In this document: piece after piece, positions 7,337 to 17,111 of the stretch
How positions within the stretch are numbered: position 1 is the stretch's first letter
How the letters are laid out: each line of letters begins with the position of its first letter
From: Actinomycetota bacterium
Lineage (GTDB): Bacteria > Actinomycetota > Humimicrobiia > Humimicrobiales > Humimicrobiaceae
Assembly (NCBI GenBank): GCA_016870615.1
Contig: VGAZ01000008.1
Coordinates: forward strand, 1 to 34,659
Direction: 5' to 3'
Length of the DNA stretch: 34,659 nt
Position numbers and translations under genes: made by a program
Notes under the pieces: model-generated
Databases searched by the model: none
Told to the model about the DNA's origin: nothing
The model's input: only the letters and a program-made list of their open reading frames with translations

Positions 7337-9280
7337 CTATTTTGTATAATCACTCCCAACTATGACTGTAATATCAACATTGTCCGGATTATCTGTGGAT
7401 TTTGAAATTTCCCCCACATCAAGAACATCCCGTATCCTGTCTGCAATATCTTCAATGCCGGATTTGTCTTTATGAATTATAATTTTTGTTGTGCTGTAAT
7501 TTTGATTATCAGCATTCTTTACTTCTTTTACCTCTATTACCTTGCCGCCGCTATTTAGCTTATCCTCCAGTATCTTTTTTACAGTCAAGGCAAGGCCCGT
7601 TGTACCCTCGCCATTTAATATGCTTAAAACATAGGTTTGAGGCTGGGCAGCAGATTCCTCTGTTGTCTCCGTACTGCCGGTTTCAACAGTTTGGCCTCCT
7701 GCTATATTTTCAATATTGGCTTTTACAGCATTATAATCAAAGTCTTTGCCCACAATAACGACAATATCACTTGCCTGGTCAGCATTTATGTCCGATGCTG
7801 AAGCCATAAGGACTTCTGTTAGATGGCTTGACGCCCTGGTGTTTGCATCATTCTCAGATTTTATAATTATCATTGTCCTGCTGAAATTATAGTTTTCGGC
7901 ATCACCTGGTGCCTGCATTTCATACCTTGGCTTCCCGTCAGAGAACTTAAGCCCCTTAAGCAATTCCGATACCTGCCCTGCAATACCCTTTGTGCCGACT
8001 CCGTTTAAAACAGTAACGCTTACGGTTTGCCCTGTTTCATATACAGGTTCTTCTTCTATAACTGCACCTTCAAGGCCAAAAATACTACTGACTTTTGATA
8101 TATCCGGAACTATTACAATATTTCCCGCTTCATCAAGGGGAACAACCCTTCCGTCAAGGGTGTATATCTTATTTTTTTCACTTTTTAACTGTGAAATTGT
8201 TGCTATAATCTCTGCAAGTTCTTCAAGGCTCAAGTCAGTTTCAATATAATCTTTTATCTTAGATAAATTGCCTGCAAGATCGCCTTCCCTGCTGCCTGCT
8301 ATTTTTTTCATTATGCTGTCTGTAAGTATTTTCTGGAAACCTGTGGCGCTGGGTGAAACATCCGGGTTTTCGCCGCTGTAATAGCTTAAAAAATTATAGG
8401 CAGTTTCACCATTTATTATATTTTCCCCTTCTTTAAGCAATGTCTTTGAACCATCCGGGTTTGTAATCTCTATCTCGCTGCTAAGCTCAAGCTTTATGCT
8501 CTCAAGTTTATTCACAATGCTTATAACATCCATAAGAAGGTACTTTTCCGCGTTTACGCCAAGATTGTTTTTTACCGCCAGCTTCATAAGATCCATCCCG
8601 CCAAATCCTGCAGCTTTTTTTATAGTATCCTGGCCGAAACCTGGTATTTCAAATAAAGCATTTACAGGCATACACAGGGAAACAAGCCTGGAGTCAGAGA
8701 CAGTGTATTTGGATAATATAAGGGATTTTATCTGAGGCTCAACCAGGTTGCTGTCAGCTCCTGCTATTATAATGCTTAAATCCCTTCCAAGCTTAATGGA
8801 AGAAGGTATTTCTATAGAAGTTTCAGCCTGGCTTGTCTGGCTGCCAGAAGTGTCTGGAAAATATTTATTCTTAATATATCTGTAGCCAAAAACAATACCT
8901 GTAGACAAAAGGACCAGAAGAACCATTACCGTAATTGATGTAAATATAAATCTTCTTTTTCTTCTTTTTTCCCTTATTTTTGTGCTTCTTGCTCCATCAT
9001 CATCCCATTCATCTCCGTATTCATTACTGAATTCAAAATCCCTGTCAGTGAAAAAATCATTTTCAGCCTGATTTCTGCTTTCTTCTTCAGGAATGGAGCT
9101 CTGTTCTTCAGGAAATCTTTTTGCGTGCCTGCCTGTATTAATTATTTCACCATTATCTTCATCTTCATAATCATTACTTTTATTTTCGTCAAAAGAATAC
9201 TTTTTAAAAATATCCTCTTCATAATTTTCTTCATTATTATGCTTTGACCTGTCATCAGGTGACATTTTTATAACCTCCAC
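7337..9280 (-). CDS. Membrane-anchored LCP (LytR-CpsA-Psr)-like protein with degenerate LCP core and two LytR_C domains
   Basis: Acidic cytoplasmic N-terminus, one TM (FIFTSITVMVLLVLLSTGIVFGYRYI), LCP-like middle (VSLCMPVNALFEIPGFGQDTIKKAAGFGGMDLMKLAVKNNLGVNAEKYLLMDV), and two C-terminal repeats VSVTVLNGVGTKGIAGQV...VVIVGKDFD and YVLSILNGEGTTGLALTV...VTVIVGSDY. Confidence 0.8.
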   Translation of the reverse strand: MEVIKMSPDDRSKHNNEENYEEDIFKKYSFDENKSNDYEDEDNGEIINTGRHAKRFPEEQSSIPEEESRNQAENDFFTDRDFEFSNEYGDEWDDDGARSTKIREKRRKRRFIFTSITVMVLLVLLSTGIVFGYRYIKNKYFPDTSGSQTSQAETSIEIPSSIKLGRDLSIIIAGADSNLVEPQIKSLILSKYTVSDSRLVSLCMPVNALFEIPGFGQDTIKKAAGFGGMDLMKLAVKNNLGVNAEKYLLMDVISIVNKLESIKLELSSEIEITNPDGSKTLLKEGENIINGETAYNFLSYYSGENPDVSPSATGFQKILTDSIMKKIAGSREGDLAGNLSKIKDYIETDLSLEELAEIIATISQLKSEKNKIYTLDGRVVPLDEAGNIVIVPDISKVSSIFGLEGAVIEEEPVYETGQTVSVTVLNGVGTKGIAGQVSELLKGLKFSDGKPRYEMQAPGDAENYNFSRTMIIIKSENDANTRASSHLTEVLMASASDINADQASDIVVIVGKDFDYNAVKANIENIAGGQTVETGSTETTEESAAQPQTYVLSILNGEGTTGLALTVKKILEDKLNSGGKVIEVKEVKNADNQNYSTTKIIIHKDKSGIEDIADRIRDVLDVGEISKSTDNPDNVDITVIVGSDYTK

Positions 9281-9923
9281 AGATATAATTCCAAATCCTG
9301 CTGGTGTCCGGGTGTAATGTGCAGTTTTTGCTAATTACATATATTATATTACTTTTATAAACTTCCAGTAAACATAAATCGGGATTGTTTATTGATAATT
9401 GTCTTAAATATTCAATATTTTTATAATTTCTCCCTGCTTCAAGCTTATCTGAAATATATAGAATACGATCCAGTCCGCTCATATCACAGGAACCGGTAGT
9501 ATGCCTGCTTATTGCATTATATATTTCTTTGTCATTTATTCCAAAATCTCTTTTTATAAGATATGGGGCAGCATAAGCATGAAGACACGGATAACAGGTC
9601 TTTTCGAAATCTGTCAGCCCTTTTACATTGCGGGATACTATATCCTGCAAATCCTGCCTTTCCAGTATTTTCCCGTAATCATGCAGAAGCGCTGAAATGC
9701 ATGCTTTATTTACCAAATCTTCATTTATATCCGCGTCCGGATAATGCTTAAGCGCAAGCATTACTGCAAAATCCATAGTCTTTATTGAATGCCTGTAAAG
9801 GCTTTCCGGCATTTTCTGTTTAATTACTGTTTTAATATCTTTAAGTTCTTTAAGCTGCCTGCTGTTTAAAAGTTTTTTTATTTTATTTGTATAAACCATG
9901 TTTGAGCAAATAATTGGATACAC
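9255..9923 (-). CDS. yqeK: YqeK-like HD-domain phosphohydrolase
   Basis: SLYRHSIKTMDFAVMLALKHYPDADI...KACISALLHDYGKIL...HTTGSCDMSGLDRILYISDKLEAGRNY; adjacent to nadD and rsfS as is common. Confidence 0.92.
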   Translation of the reverse strand: MYPIICSNMVYTNKIKKLLNSRQLKELKDIKTVIKQKMPESLYRHSIKTMDFAVMLALKHYPDADINEDLVNKACISALLHDYGKILERQDLQDIVSRNVKGLTDFEKTCYPCLHAYAAPYLIKRDFGINDKEIYNAISRHTTGSCDMSGLDRILYISDKLEAGRNYKNIEYLRQLSINNPDLCLLEVYKSNIIYVISKNCTLHPDTSRIWNYICGGYKNVT

Positions 9924-10572
9924 TCTCAGGCAAAAGGTATTTTATGGACCTATTGCTTTTAATCCTGTTTCTTATATCAGTAGATGAAATTGCAAGCGCA
10001 GGTATTTCCATCAGGTAAATCTGTGCCTTGAAACTGTTTGTACTGAAACTGTCGAGCTTGCTTTTTAATTCCTCTATTTTTTTTATGTCATATCCAGGCC
10101 TGGTTGCAGCAATAAAACTGCAGTACTGCATAATCTCACGGGGTTCTTTCCATGATAATATTTCAAGTATCGCATCAGCGCCTGTTATAAAATAAAGGCC
10201 GGCTCTATCACTGAATATATTCTTAAGCTCTTTTAATGTATCTATTGTATAGGATGTTTTTTCCCTGTCTATTTCAATCCTTGATACAAAAAAATCAGGG
10301 TTTGAAGCAGTTGCAATTACTGTCATTAGATACCTGTCCTCGGGCCCGGCCAGAATGCCTGATGTTTTATGGGGAGGATTGCCTGTTGGGATAAATATAA
10401 CCTTATCAAGGCAAAACTGTTTCAATGCTTCTTCTGCAGTTACAAGATGGCCGAAATGTATGGGATTGAAAGTTCCGCCCATAATACCAACTTTGATATG
10501 CTTTTTTGCGCACAGCTTTATAATTTTTTCTTCAGGAAACATAAGATTACTTCCTGACCTGTCCATTGCCAA
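9883..10572 (-). CDS. nadD: Nicotinate-nucleotide adenylyltransferase
   Basis: KVGIMGGTFNPIHFGHLVTAEEALKQF (GGTFNPxHxGH) and ISSTDIRNRI. The true start is probably MFPEEK, about 10542. Confidence 0.95.
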   Translation of the reverse strand: MAMDRSGSNLMFPEEKIIKLCAKKHIKVGIMGGTFNPIHFGHLVTAEEALKQFCLDKVIFIPTGNPPHKTSGILAGPEDRYLMTVIATASNPDFFVSRIEIDREKTSYTIDTLKELKNIFSDRAGLYFITGADAILEILSWKEPREIMQYCSFIAATRPGYDIKKIEELKSKLDSFSTNSFKAQIYLMEIPALAISSTDIRNRIKSNRSIKYLLPESVSNYLLKHGLYK

Positions 10573-11803
10573 AAACTATAAATTTATTTGTTGTTAACTG
10601 TTCAAGGCTCATGGGCCCCCTCCAGTGAAGCTTCTGGGTGCTGATGCCTATTTCAGCCCCAAGGCCGAATTCCCCTCCGTCGGTAAATCTTGTGGAGGCA
10701 TTGACAAAGACTGTTGAGCTGTCACAGCTTTGTGTAAAGTATAGAGAGTTTTTATAGTCTGAAGTTATTATTGACTCAGTATGATGGGAACTGTACTTAT
10801 TTATATGCTCAACCGCCTCTTGGATATTTTTTACGATTTTTACAGCTATTACAAGATCAAGGTATTCCTCATACCAGTCATCATTTTTCGCAGCAACCGC
10901 TTCCGGGTATATTTGCCTGGCAATGGCGCAGCCCTTTATCACAACATTGTGCTTTTTAAGGCTGACAAGCACTTCCGGAAGTATTTTTTCTGCAATGTCC
11001 TTGTGCACAAGCAGTTTTTCAACAGCATTGCATACGCTTGGCCTCTGTGTCTTTGAGTTAATGACTATGTCTTTAATATTTTGGGTATCAATTCCGTCAA
11101 GCTTATTATCAATATAAATGTGGCAGTTTCCAATTCCTGTCTCTATAACCGGGACTTTTGAATTGAGTACAACACTGTTTATAAGCTGGCTTCCGCCCCT
11201 CGGTATAAGGACATCCACATAATCCCTTAACTGCATGAGCGCATCCGCATCTTCCCTTTCTGCGGTTGGAATTATCTGTATAATGTCAGGGGGCAATCCA
11301 CTGTCTTTGACAGCCTGCCTCATTATATCTGCCAGTACCTTATTGGTGCAAAGCGCATGCGAGCTGCCCCGCAGTATTACAGAGCTGCCGGCTTTTAGAC
11401 AAAGAACTGCAGCATCAACTGTAACATTTGGGCGTGCTTCATAAATAATCCCTATAACGCCAAGTGGAGATCTTATGTTTTTAAGCATAAGGCCATTGGG
11501 AAGATTGTAGCCAAATATTACACTGCCTACAGGATCTTTCATCTCCTTTACCTGGTCTATGCTTGAAGAGATTTTTTTAATCCTGCCCTCATCAAGAAGC
11601 AGCCTGTCAAGAAGGGTTCCTGATATGCCTGACTCCCTGCTTCTTTTAATATCATCCTTGTTTGCAGATATTATTTTATCTGTAAACCTGATAAGATTTT
11701 GGCCTATTGCCGCAAGGGCAGCATCTTTAACCATTGTGCCTGCGGATGCTATAAAAGGTGCGGCTGCTTTTGCATTTTTTGCTATTTTTAATACTGTATC
11801 CAT
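10547..11803 (-). CDS. proA: Gamma-glutamyl phosphate reductase
   Basis: IYEARPNVTVDAAVLCLKAGSSVILRGSSHA, VLIPRGGSQLINSV, GLGAEIGISTQKLHWRGPMSLEQLTTNKF. Confidence 0.97.
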   Translation of the reverse strand: MDTVLKIAKNAKAAAPFIASAGTMVKDAALAAIGQNLIRFTDKIISANKDDIKRSRESGISGTLLDRLLLDEGRIKKISSSIDQVKEMKDPVGSVIFGYNLPNGLMLKNIRSPLGVIGIIYEARPNVTVDAAVLCLKAGSSVILRGSSHALCTNKVLADIMRQAVKDSGLPPDIIQIIPTAEREDADALMQLRDYVDVLIPRGGSQLINSVVLNSKVPVIETGIGNCHIYIDNKLDGIDTQNIKDIVINSKTQRPSVCNAVEKLLVHKDIAEKILPEVLVSLKKHNVVIKGCAIARQIYPEAVAAKNDDWYEEYLDLVIAVKIVKNIQEAVEHINKYSSHHTESIITSDYKNSLYFTQSCDSSTVFVNASTRFTDGGEFGLGAEIGISTQKLHWRGPMSLEQLTTNKFIVFGNGQVRK

Positions 11804-11843
11804 TTTTGCTCCGCATAAATTTTAATATTACCGGTATAATTTA

Positions 11844-13049
11844 TCATTCATAATTATTTTCATCAAATACTACAAGGCTGTCACGGTGTATTATTTCAAA
11901 ACATAAGCTGCTGCCATGTTGCTCCAGTATTTTGTTTTCTTTTTTTCCCATGACTTTTACGACATCCCTGTCTGAAAAATTACTGATGCCTTTTGCAATA
12001 AGCATTCCGTCAGTTGAATAAACATTTAAGGTGTCTCCCTTGTTAAAACTTCCCTGAACTTCAACAACCCCCACAGGGAGTATGCTTTTTCCTCCGCTTA
12101 TAACAGCATTGACTGCCCCGCTGTCAATAATTATGCTGCCTTTTGAGACAATGCCAAAAGCAATCCACCTTTTAAGGCTTTTTACCTTCCTGCCGGGAGC
12201 AGGCGCAAAGAAAGTGCCGATTTTCTCGAAATTAATTATTTTTGAAATAACATCCTCTGTTGAGCTGTCTGCAATTACAGATGGTATCTGCAGAAATGAG
12301 CATATCTTTGCAGCCTTTATCTTCGAAAGCATGCCGCCAAGGCTGTACTCTGAGCCTTTCCCTCCGGCAAGCTGTTCAATAGCAGGCGTTATTTTTTCAA
12401 CAAAGGATATGAGCCTTGCCCCATCAGGAGATTTTAAATCAGCAGGATTTCTGTCGTAAAGCCCACCTGTGTCTGTAAGCATAATAAGCAAGTCAGCCTG
12501 GGTGAGGCTGCTTACAAGGGCTGCAAGCCGGTCATTGTCGCCAAATTTAATCTCTTCAACAGCAACACTGTCATTTTCATTTATAACAGGTATCACTTTT
12601 AATTTAAGAAGGTTTTCAATAGTATTTTTTATATTAAGATATTGAATACGCCTCGTCATGTCCTCACGCGTCAGCAGTATCTGGCCGATTTTTTTGCCCA
12701 GGCTGCAAAAAAGACTGCTGTATTTACCCATTAGCTCCACCTGGCCAACTGCTGCTGCAGCCTGCAGTTTTGAAATATCTTTTGGTCTTGAAGAAATCCC
12801 TAAAAACTGCAGCCCTGCTGCAATGGCGCCGCTGGTAACAATTATTATCTCAACGCCAGTATCTGCGGACTTTGCAACTTCAGCTGCAAATTTGCCCATT
12901 TTTTTAATATCCGGATTACCATTGCCGGAGGTGAGGCTGCTTGTGCCGATTTTTACAACAGCCCTTTTTATTTTTTTAAGATATTTTTTTCTTTCCAATT
13001 TAAATTCTATATTTTTCAGCCTGTTGTTATTCTTCAAGTTCAAATACAA
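11844..13049 (-). CDS. proB: Glutamate 5-kinase with C-terminal PUA domain (start uncertain)
   Basis: KIKRAVVKIGTSSLTSG, VIPVINENDSVAVEEIKFGDNDRLAALVSSLTQADLLIMLTDTGGLYDRNP, then a PUA-like C-terminus. Confidence 0.96.
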   Translation of the reverse strand: MYLNLKNNNRLKNIEFKLERKKYLKKIKRAVVKIGTSSLTSGNGNPDIKKMGKFAAEVAKSADTGVEIIIVTSGAIAAGLQFLGISSRPKDISKLQAAAAVGQVELMGKYSSLFCSLGKKIGQILLTREDMTRRIQYLNIKNTIENLLKLKVIPVINENDSVAVEEIKFGDNDRLAALVSSLTQADLLIMLTDTGGLYDRNPADLKSPDGARLISFVEKITPAIEQLAGGKGSEYSLGGMLSKIKAAKICSFLQIPSVIADSSTEDVISKIINFEKIGTFFAPAPGRKVKSLKRWIAFGIVSKGSIIIDSGAVNAVISGGKSILPVGVVEVQGSFNKGDTLNVYSTDGMLIAKGISNFSDRDVVKVMGKKENKILEQHGSSLCFEIIHRDSLVVFDENNYE

Positions 13050-14343
13050 GATCGCCGATAATTACAGTGCTTCCCTCATTTATTCCCATTTTTTTAAGTC
13101 TATCACCAATCCTTAACTTTTTTAATTTATATTTTAAATAATTAAGGGCCTCCTCGTTCTGCAGGTCCATCATGGATATCATTCTTTCCAGCTTTTTATT
13201 CTTTACTGTATACTCCTGGCCGTCTCTTATTATGCTGAAACTATCATTTTCAAGCCCGCTCCTGCCGCTGTTTTGAAGTGTATAAAGCTTAAAACCCTCC
13301 CGGAGTTTTTCTTTTGCTTTTTTATCTTGCGCTTCTTTTTCTGCAGCTTTTTTTATTTTTTTATAAAGTGAGGAAATAAAACCATTTATACCTTCACCAG
13401 TTGCAGCAGAAACTGCCATTACCGGCTTTTTTGTTTTTAAGGTAAACTTTTTTATAATAGCCTTAAGTTCTTCTTTTGAGTAAACAAGGTCTGATTTGTT
13501 AAGAAGCACAAGGTAATCCCGTTTATACAATACATTGCTGTAAAGCTTCAATTCATTTCTCAAAGTCTGAAAAGTTTCTTCAAGGGTTTGTGTTGTTGAA
13601 TCTAAAAGAACTGAAAGATCAAGAACTATTACAATGATTTTTGAGCGCAAAACATGGCGCAGGAACCTGTCGCCAAGGCCGGTGCCTTTGTGCGCGCCTT
13701 CTATTATACCCGGAATATCGGCGACAACAAATGTATCGTCCTCAAATTCAACAACTCCAAGATTTGGAACAAGAGTTGTAAACGGATAGGAGGCAATTTT
13801 CGGTCTGGCAGCAGAAATCCTGGATATTAATGTGGATTTTCCGGCATTGGGAAATCCGACAAGCGCAGCATCTGCAAGAAGCCTCAGCTCAAGTGTTATC
13901 CACTTCTCTTCAACTTTCTCGCCAAATTCTGCAAAACCCGGAAACCTGCGCTGCTGGGAAACAAAGCTTGCATTGCCTTTGCCGCCAATTCCGCCTGTAG
14001 CAGCAAGATACTGCTTTGCTTCAAAATCAAGGTCAGCAACTATAATGCCATTATCTTTTATTACTGTGCCTACAGGAACTTTAATTATACAGTCTGCCCC
14101 GTTTCTGCCGCTGCGGTTATTTGGCATGCCGGAATGGCCTTTTTCTGCCTTATGATGCACTTTTTTCTTGAATGCCAGCAGTGTTGCAATGCTTGTTGAT
14201 GCTTCTATTATTACATTTCCACCTTTTCCCCCGCTGCCTCCGCTGGCTATTTTTTTATAGCTTCCTTTTAAAAAGAAAAAGCTTACAGCGCCGTTTCCGC
14301 CGTCTCCGCCCTTTACATTTATTTTTGCCTCATCAAGAAACAT
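13027..14343 (-). CDS. obgE: Obg family GTPase
   Basis: MFLDEAKINVKGGDGGNGAVSFFFLKG (Obg fold), GFPNAGKSTLISRIS (G1), ADIPGIIEGAHKGTGLGDRFLRHV; Obg C-terminal domain present. Confidence 0.97.
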   Translation of the reverse strand: MFLDEAKINVKGGDGGNGAVSFFFLKGSYKKIASGGSGGKGGNVIIEASTSIATLLAFKKKVHHKAEKGHSGMPNNRSGRNGADCIIKVPVGTVIKDNGIIVADLDFEAKQYLAATGGIGGKGNASFVSQQRRFPGFAEFGEKVEEKWITLELRLLADAALVGFPNAGKSTLISRISAARPKIASYPFTTLVPNLGVVEFEDDTFVVADIPGIIEGAHKGTGLGDRFLRHVLRSKIIVIVLDLSVLLDSTTQTLEETFQTLRNELKLYSNVLYKRDYLVLLNKSDLVYSKEELKAIIKKFTLKTKKPVMAVSAATGEGINGFISSLYKKIKKAAEKEAQDKKAKEKLREGFKLYTLQNSGRSGLENDSFSIIRDGQEYTVKNKKLERMISMMDLQNEEALNYLKYKLKKLRIGDRLKKMGINEGSTVIIGDLVFELEE

Positions 14344-14573
14344 TTTTTTTAGGATGGTTTTAAGGATGATGAAGGTTTCAGTGGTTTAAGAGCAATTTTA
14401 TGCTTTTCCAAGCATGCTAATTTATGATTAAATACCATGCAAACCAATAATCAACACAGCCTGGCATGTAAATTATCCGGCAATTTAACAGTATAGATGC
14501 TTAAGCCAGCTTTAATAATATATTTGCAGCCAGCGATAGGAGAAAAACCTTACTTATTATCCGTTGAAGCTTT

Positions 14574-14828
14574 TTACCGGGAAATAACATTGACAAGCTT
14601 GCCCCTGGTGCTATTTGAAACAAATTCCACAATACCGTCTGCTTTTGCAAAAAGAGTATGGTCCCTGCCAAGTCCAACATTTTGGCCCGGCCTGTATTTT
14701 GTTCCTCTCTGCCTTATAATTATATTGCCTGCAGTCACTTCCTGCCCGCCATATATTTTCACACCCAGATACTGGGGATTGCTGTCCCTGCCGTTACGCG
14801 AACTTCCGACACCCTTTTTACTTGACAT
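14574..14828 (-). CDS. rpmA: 50S ribosomal protein L27
   Basis: [65 protein letters not shown]. Confidence 0.97.
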   Translation of the reverse strand: MSSKKGVGSSRNGRDSNPQYLGVKIYGGQEVTAGNIIIRQRGTKYRPGQNVGLGRDHTLFAKADGIVEFVSNSTRGKLVNVISR

Positions 14829-14937
14829 TGTTTAAACCTCCGATACAGCAATAAAGCTGCAATTAAAATCATTTATATATAATTAATACCCAAATTCAGT
14901 ATACTTATTTATTAGAGCAGCCCTTAATTAAAGATAT

Positions 14938-15252
14938 TTATTTTACAGTAATCTTGTCTGCATGAATAAGGGTAAGCAGCGGCCTGCTGCCGACTTTTCT
15001 TCTGTATCTTTTTTTGGCTTTCTGTTTAAAAGCAATAACTTTATCTCCCTTGAAATGCTTCTTTATTGTAGCCTCAACAGCAACTCCAGTAATGAGCGGC
15101 TTTCCAACCTGCACCTTGCTGCCGTCACTGAAAAGATTTACTTCTGAAAGTGTAACTTTTTGGCCTTCTTTACCTTCAATTTTTTCAATTACTATATTTT
15201 TATCTTCTTCTATTTTATACTGTTTTCCGCCACTTGTAATTACCGCGTAAAT
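14938..15252 (-). CDS. rplU: 50S ribosomal protein L21, apparent ATT start codon (absent from the ATG-based ORF track)
   Basis: Manual translation from 15252: (I/M)YAVITSGGKQYKIEEDKNIVIEKIEGKEGQKVTLSEVNLFSDGSKVQVGKPLITGVAVEATIKKHFKGDKVIAFKQKAKKRYRRKVGSRPLLTLIHADKITVK, stop TAA. SD AAGGAGG at 15265-15259, 6 nt before the ATT. Confidence 0.93.
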   Translation of the reverse strand: MYAVITSGGKQYKIEEDKNIVIEKIEGKEGQKVTLSEVNLFSDGSKVQVGKPLITGVAVEATIKKHFKGDKVIAFKQKAKKRYRRKVGSRPLLTLIHADKITVK

Positions 15253-15378
15253 TTCGGGCCTCCTTGATAAATTTAAACTAAAAAATGGTTAATGCTAAAA
15301 CTCTAACCAGAGAATTATATCTTAAAAATTGCAAATCCGTAATTTATCACAATATAAATTAAAATGCAATATTTTTTA

Positions 15379-17067
15379 TCATTCCCTTATTTCTGCAACA
15401 GCGCTTGTTTTTGCAATTGAGACAATCTCAACCCTTATCCTTGTGCCGATAAATTTTCTTCCGTTTATAATCTGTATCACATTGCCTTCAATTCTTGAAA
15501 GTGCATCATTTTTATTATGCGCATACGCCTCTTCCACATATATATCCAGCATATCGCCAGCTTTAAACGGTTTTGATACTTCTGTTATATCTGCAACGCT
15601 GCCTTCCGCATCCAGTATGAATGTATCCAGGCCAATGCTTTCATCACCTTTTATTGCTATATATTTTTTTGTCTGAACTTCTAGATTCTTAAGATTTTTG
15701 CCGTTTTTGCCTATTATAAGCGATGCAATTGCAGGATTGACCTTTATAAGAAAAGCTTTTGAGCTGCTTTCCTTTGCAAGCTTTCGTATTTTACGCTCAT
15801 GCTCAAGCCTTATTGTTTCCTCGGATTTTATAAATCCGTTGCCGCTGCAGCAGGGGCAGATTTTACACATGGTTCCCAGTATTCCGTCTGAGACATTTTT
15901 CCTTGTCATTTCAAGTAGGCCCAGCTTTGAAAATGCAAGCACTTCAGTTTTTGTCTTATCTTTGTCAAGAAGCTGCCGAAATCTTGAAAATACCCTCTGC
16001 CTGTCTTCTTCACTGCTCATATCTATGAAATCTATTACTATTATGCCTCCAATATCCCTGAGCCTTAACTGGCTTGTTATAACTTCTGCAGCTTCAAGAT
16101 TGGTTTTAAGTATTGTCTGGGACGAACTTTTCCCGCTTGTAAACTTGCCGGTATTTACATCAATAGAGGTCAGCGCCTCGCCATGGTCAATTACTATAAA
16201 TCCGCCTGATTTGAGCCATACTTTTCTTTCAAGAGCGCTGTCTATTACAGTGTTTACATTGAATTCTTCAAAAAGCTCATTATCGCCGTGATGCAGTATT
16301 ATATTATTATAATTGACTCCTATGCTTTTTAGGTATCTTGCTATTTCTTTTTTCGTATTTTTCTTATCAACATATATTGTATCAAAATCTTCCGAGAAAA
16401 TATCCCTCATCAGCCTTATAACTATGGAATACTCCTGGTGTATGAGCATTGGTTGCCTTAAAACAGCGGATTTTTTTCTTATATAGCTCCATGCTTTAAG
16501 AAGCTGCTTTAATTCCTTTTTTAATTTTGCCTTTGAAACATCTTTTGCTGCAGTTCTTGCAATAAGCCCGCAATCCCTGGGCTTTATTTCTTCAATTGCA
16601 TTTTTTAAATCTTCCCGGCTTTTTACTTCAATTTTTCTTGAAACACCCACTCCTTCATTAAAAGGCGCAAGCACAAGATATCTTCCGGGAAGTGATATAA
16701 AAGTTGTAAGCCTTGCCCCTTTGCCTTTCATAGGGTCTTTTGTCACCTGGACAAGGATAGTCTGGTCAGGTTTTAGGATATGCTGTATTTTTCTTGTTAT
16801 TTCTTTTTTTTCCTCAAGTTCTATATCGTATGTTACTTCATTTATATACAGGAAAGCATTCTTTTCCTCTCCTATATCCACAAAAGCGGCATCAAGGCTT
16901 GAAAGTACATTTTCTATCCTCCCAAGATAAATATTGCCGACAAGCGACTTATTCTTTTTCCTGTCAAAGTAGAGCTGTATAACCTGTTTTGATTCCAGGA
17001 TAGCAACCCGTGTTTCATTCTTGTCAGAACTGACAAGCATTTCTGTTCCCAATGTAATACCTCGCAA
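15379..17067 (-). CDS. rng: Ribonuclease E/G family protein with C-terminal KH-like and TRAM-like regions
   Basis: NIYLGRIENVLSSLDAAFVDIGEEKNAFLY (S1), SGGFIVIDHGEALTSIDVNTGKF, IGGIIVIDFIDM, LGLLEMTRKN, zinc link CKICPCCSGNG; C-terminal IASLIIGKNGKNLKNLE and TRAM-like DMLDIYVEEAYAHNKNDALSRIEGNVIQI. Confidence 0.93.
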   Translation of the reverse strand: MRGITLGTEMLVSSDKNETRVAILESKQVIQLYFDRKKNKSLVGNIYLGRIENVLSSLDAAFVDIGEEKNAFLYINEVTYDIELEEKKEITRKIQHILKPDQTILVQVTKDPMKGKGARLTTFISLPGRYLVLAPFNEGVGVSRKIEVKSREDLKNAIEEIKPRDCGLIARTAAKDVSKAKLKKELKQLLKAWSYIRKKSAVLRQPMLIHQEYSIVIRLMRDIFSEDFDTIYVDKKNTKKEIARYLKSIGVNYNNIILHHGDNELFEEFNVNTVIDSALERKVWLKSGGFIVIDHGEALTSIDVNTGKFTSGKSSSQTILKTNLEAAEVITSQLRLRDIGGIIVIDFIDMSSEEDRQRVFSRFRQLLDKDKTKTEVLAFSKLGLLEMTRKNVSDGILGTMCKICPCCSGNGFIKSEETIRLEHERKIRKLAKESSSKAFLIKVNPAIASLIIGKNGKNLKNLEVQTKKYIAIKGDESIGLDTFILDAEGSVADITEVSKPFKAGDMLDIYVEEAYAHNKNDALSRIEGNVIQIINGRKFIGTRIRVEIVSIAKTSAVAEIRE

Positions 17068-17111
17068 TACATAAAAATTTATTTAAACTTAATTTAATAT
17101 TCTTTTAATAT

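Noticed and set aside
12658-13116. 152-aa plus-strand ORF
   Set aside because: Antisense across proB and the 3' end of obgE, both clearly coding on the minus strand.
15280-15319. Possible L21-leader attenuator: minus-strand TATAAT (15319-15314), stem TGGTTA/TAACCA and a T6 tract before rplU
   Set aside because: The stem is only 6 A/T-rich pairs with a 12-nt loop, and the predicted start site falls inside the stem. Too weak to call without RNA data.
15379-15700. C-terminal KH/TRAM-like extension of RNase E/G as a novel fusion
   Set aside because: Similar C-terminal extensions are, to my knowledge, common in Gram-positive RNase E/G proteins, so not reported as novel.
15698-16291. 197-aa plus-strand ORF
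   Set aside because: Lies antisense inside the RNase E/G gene, Ser/Leu-rich composition typical of shadow ORFs, no recognisable motif.
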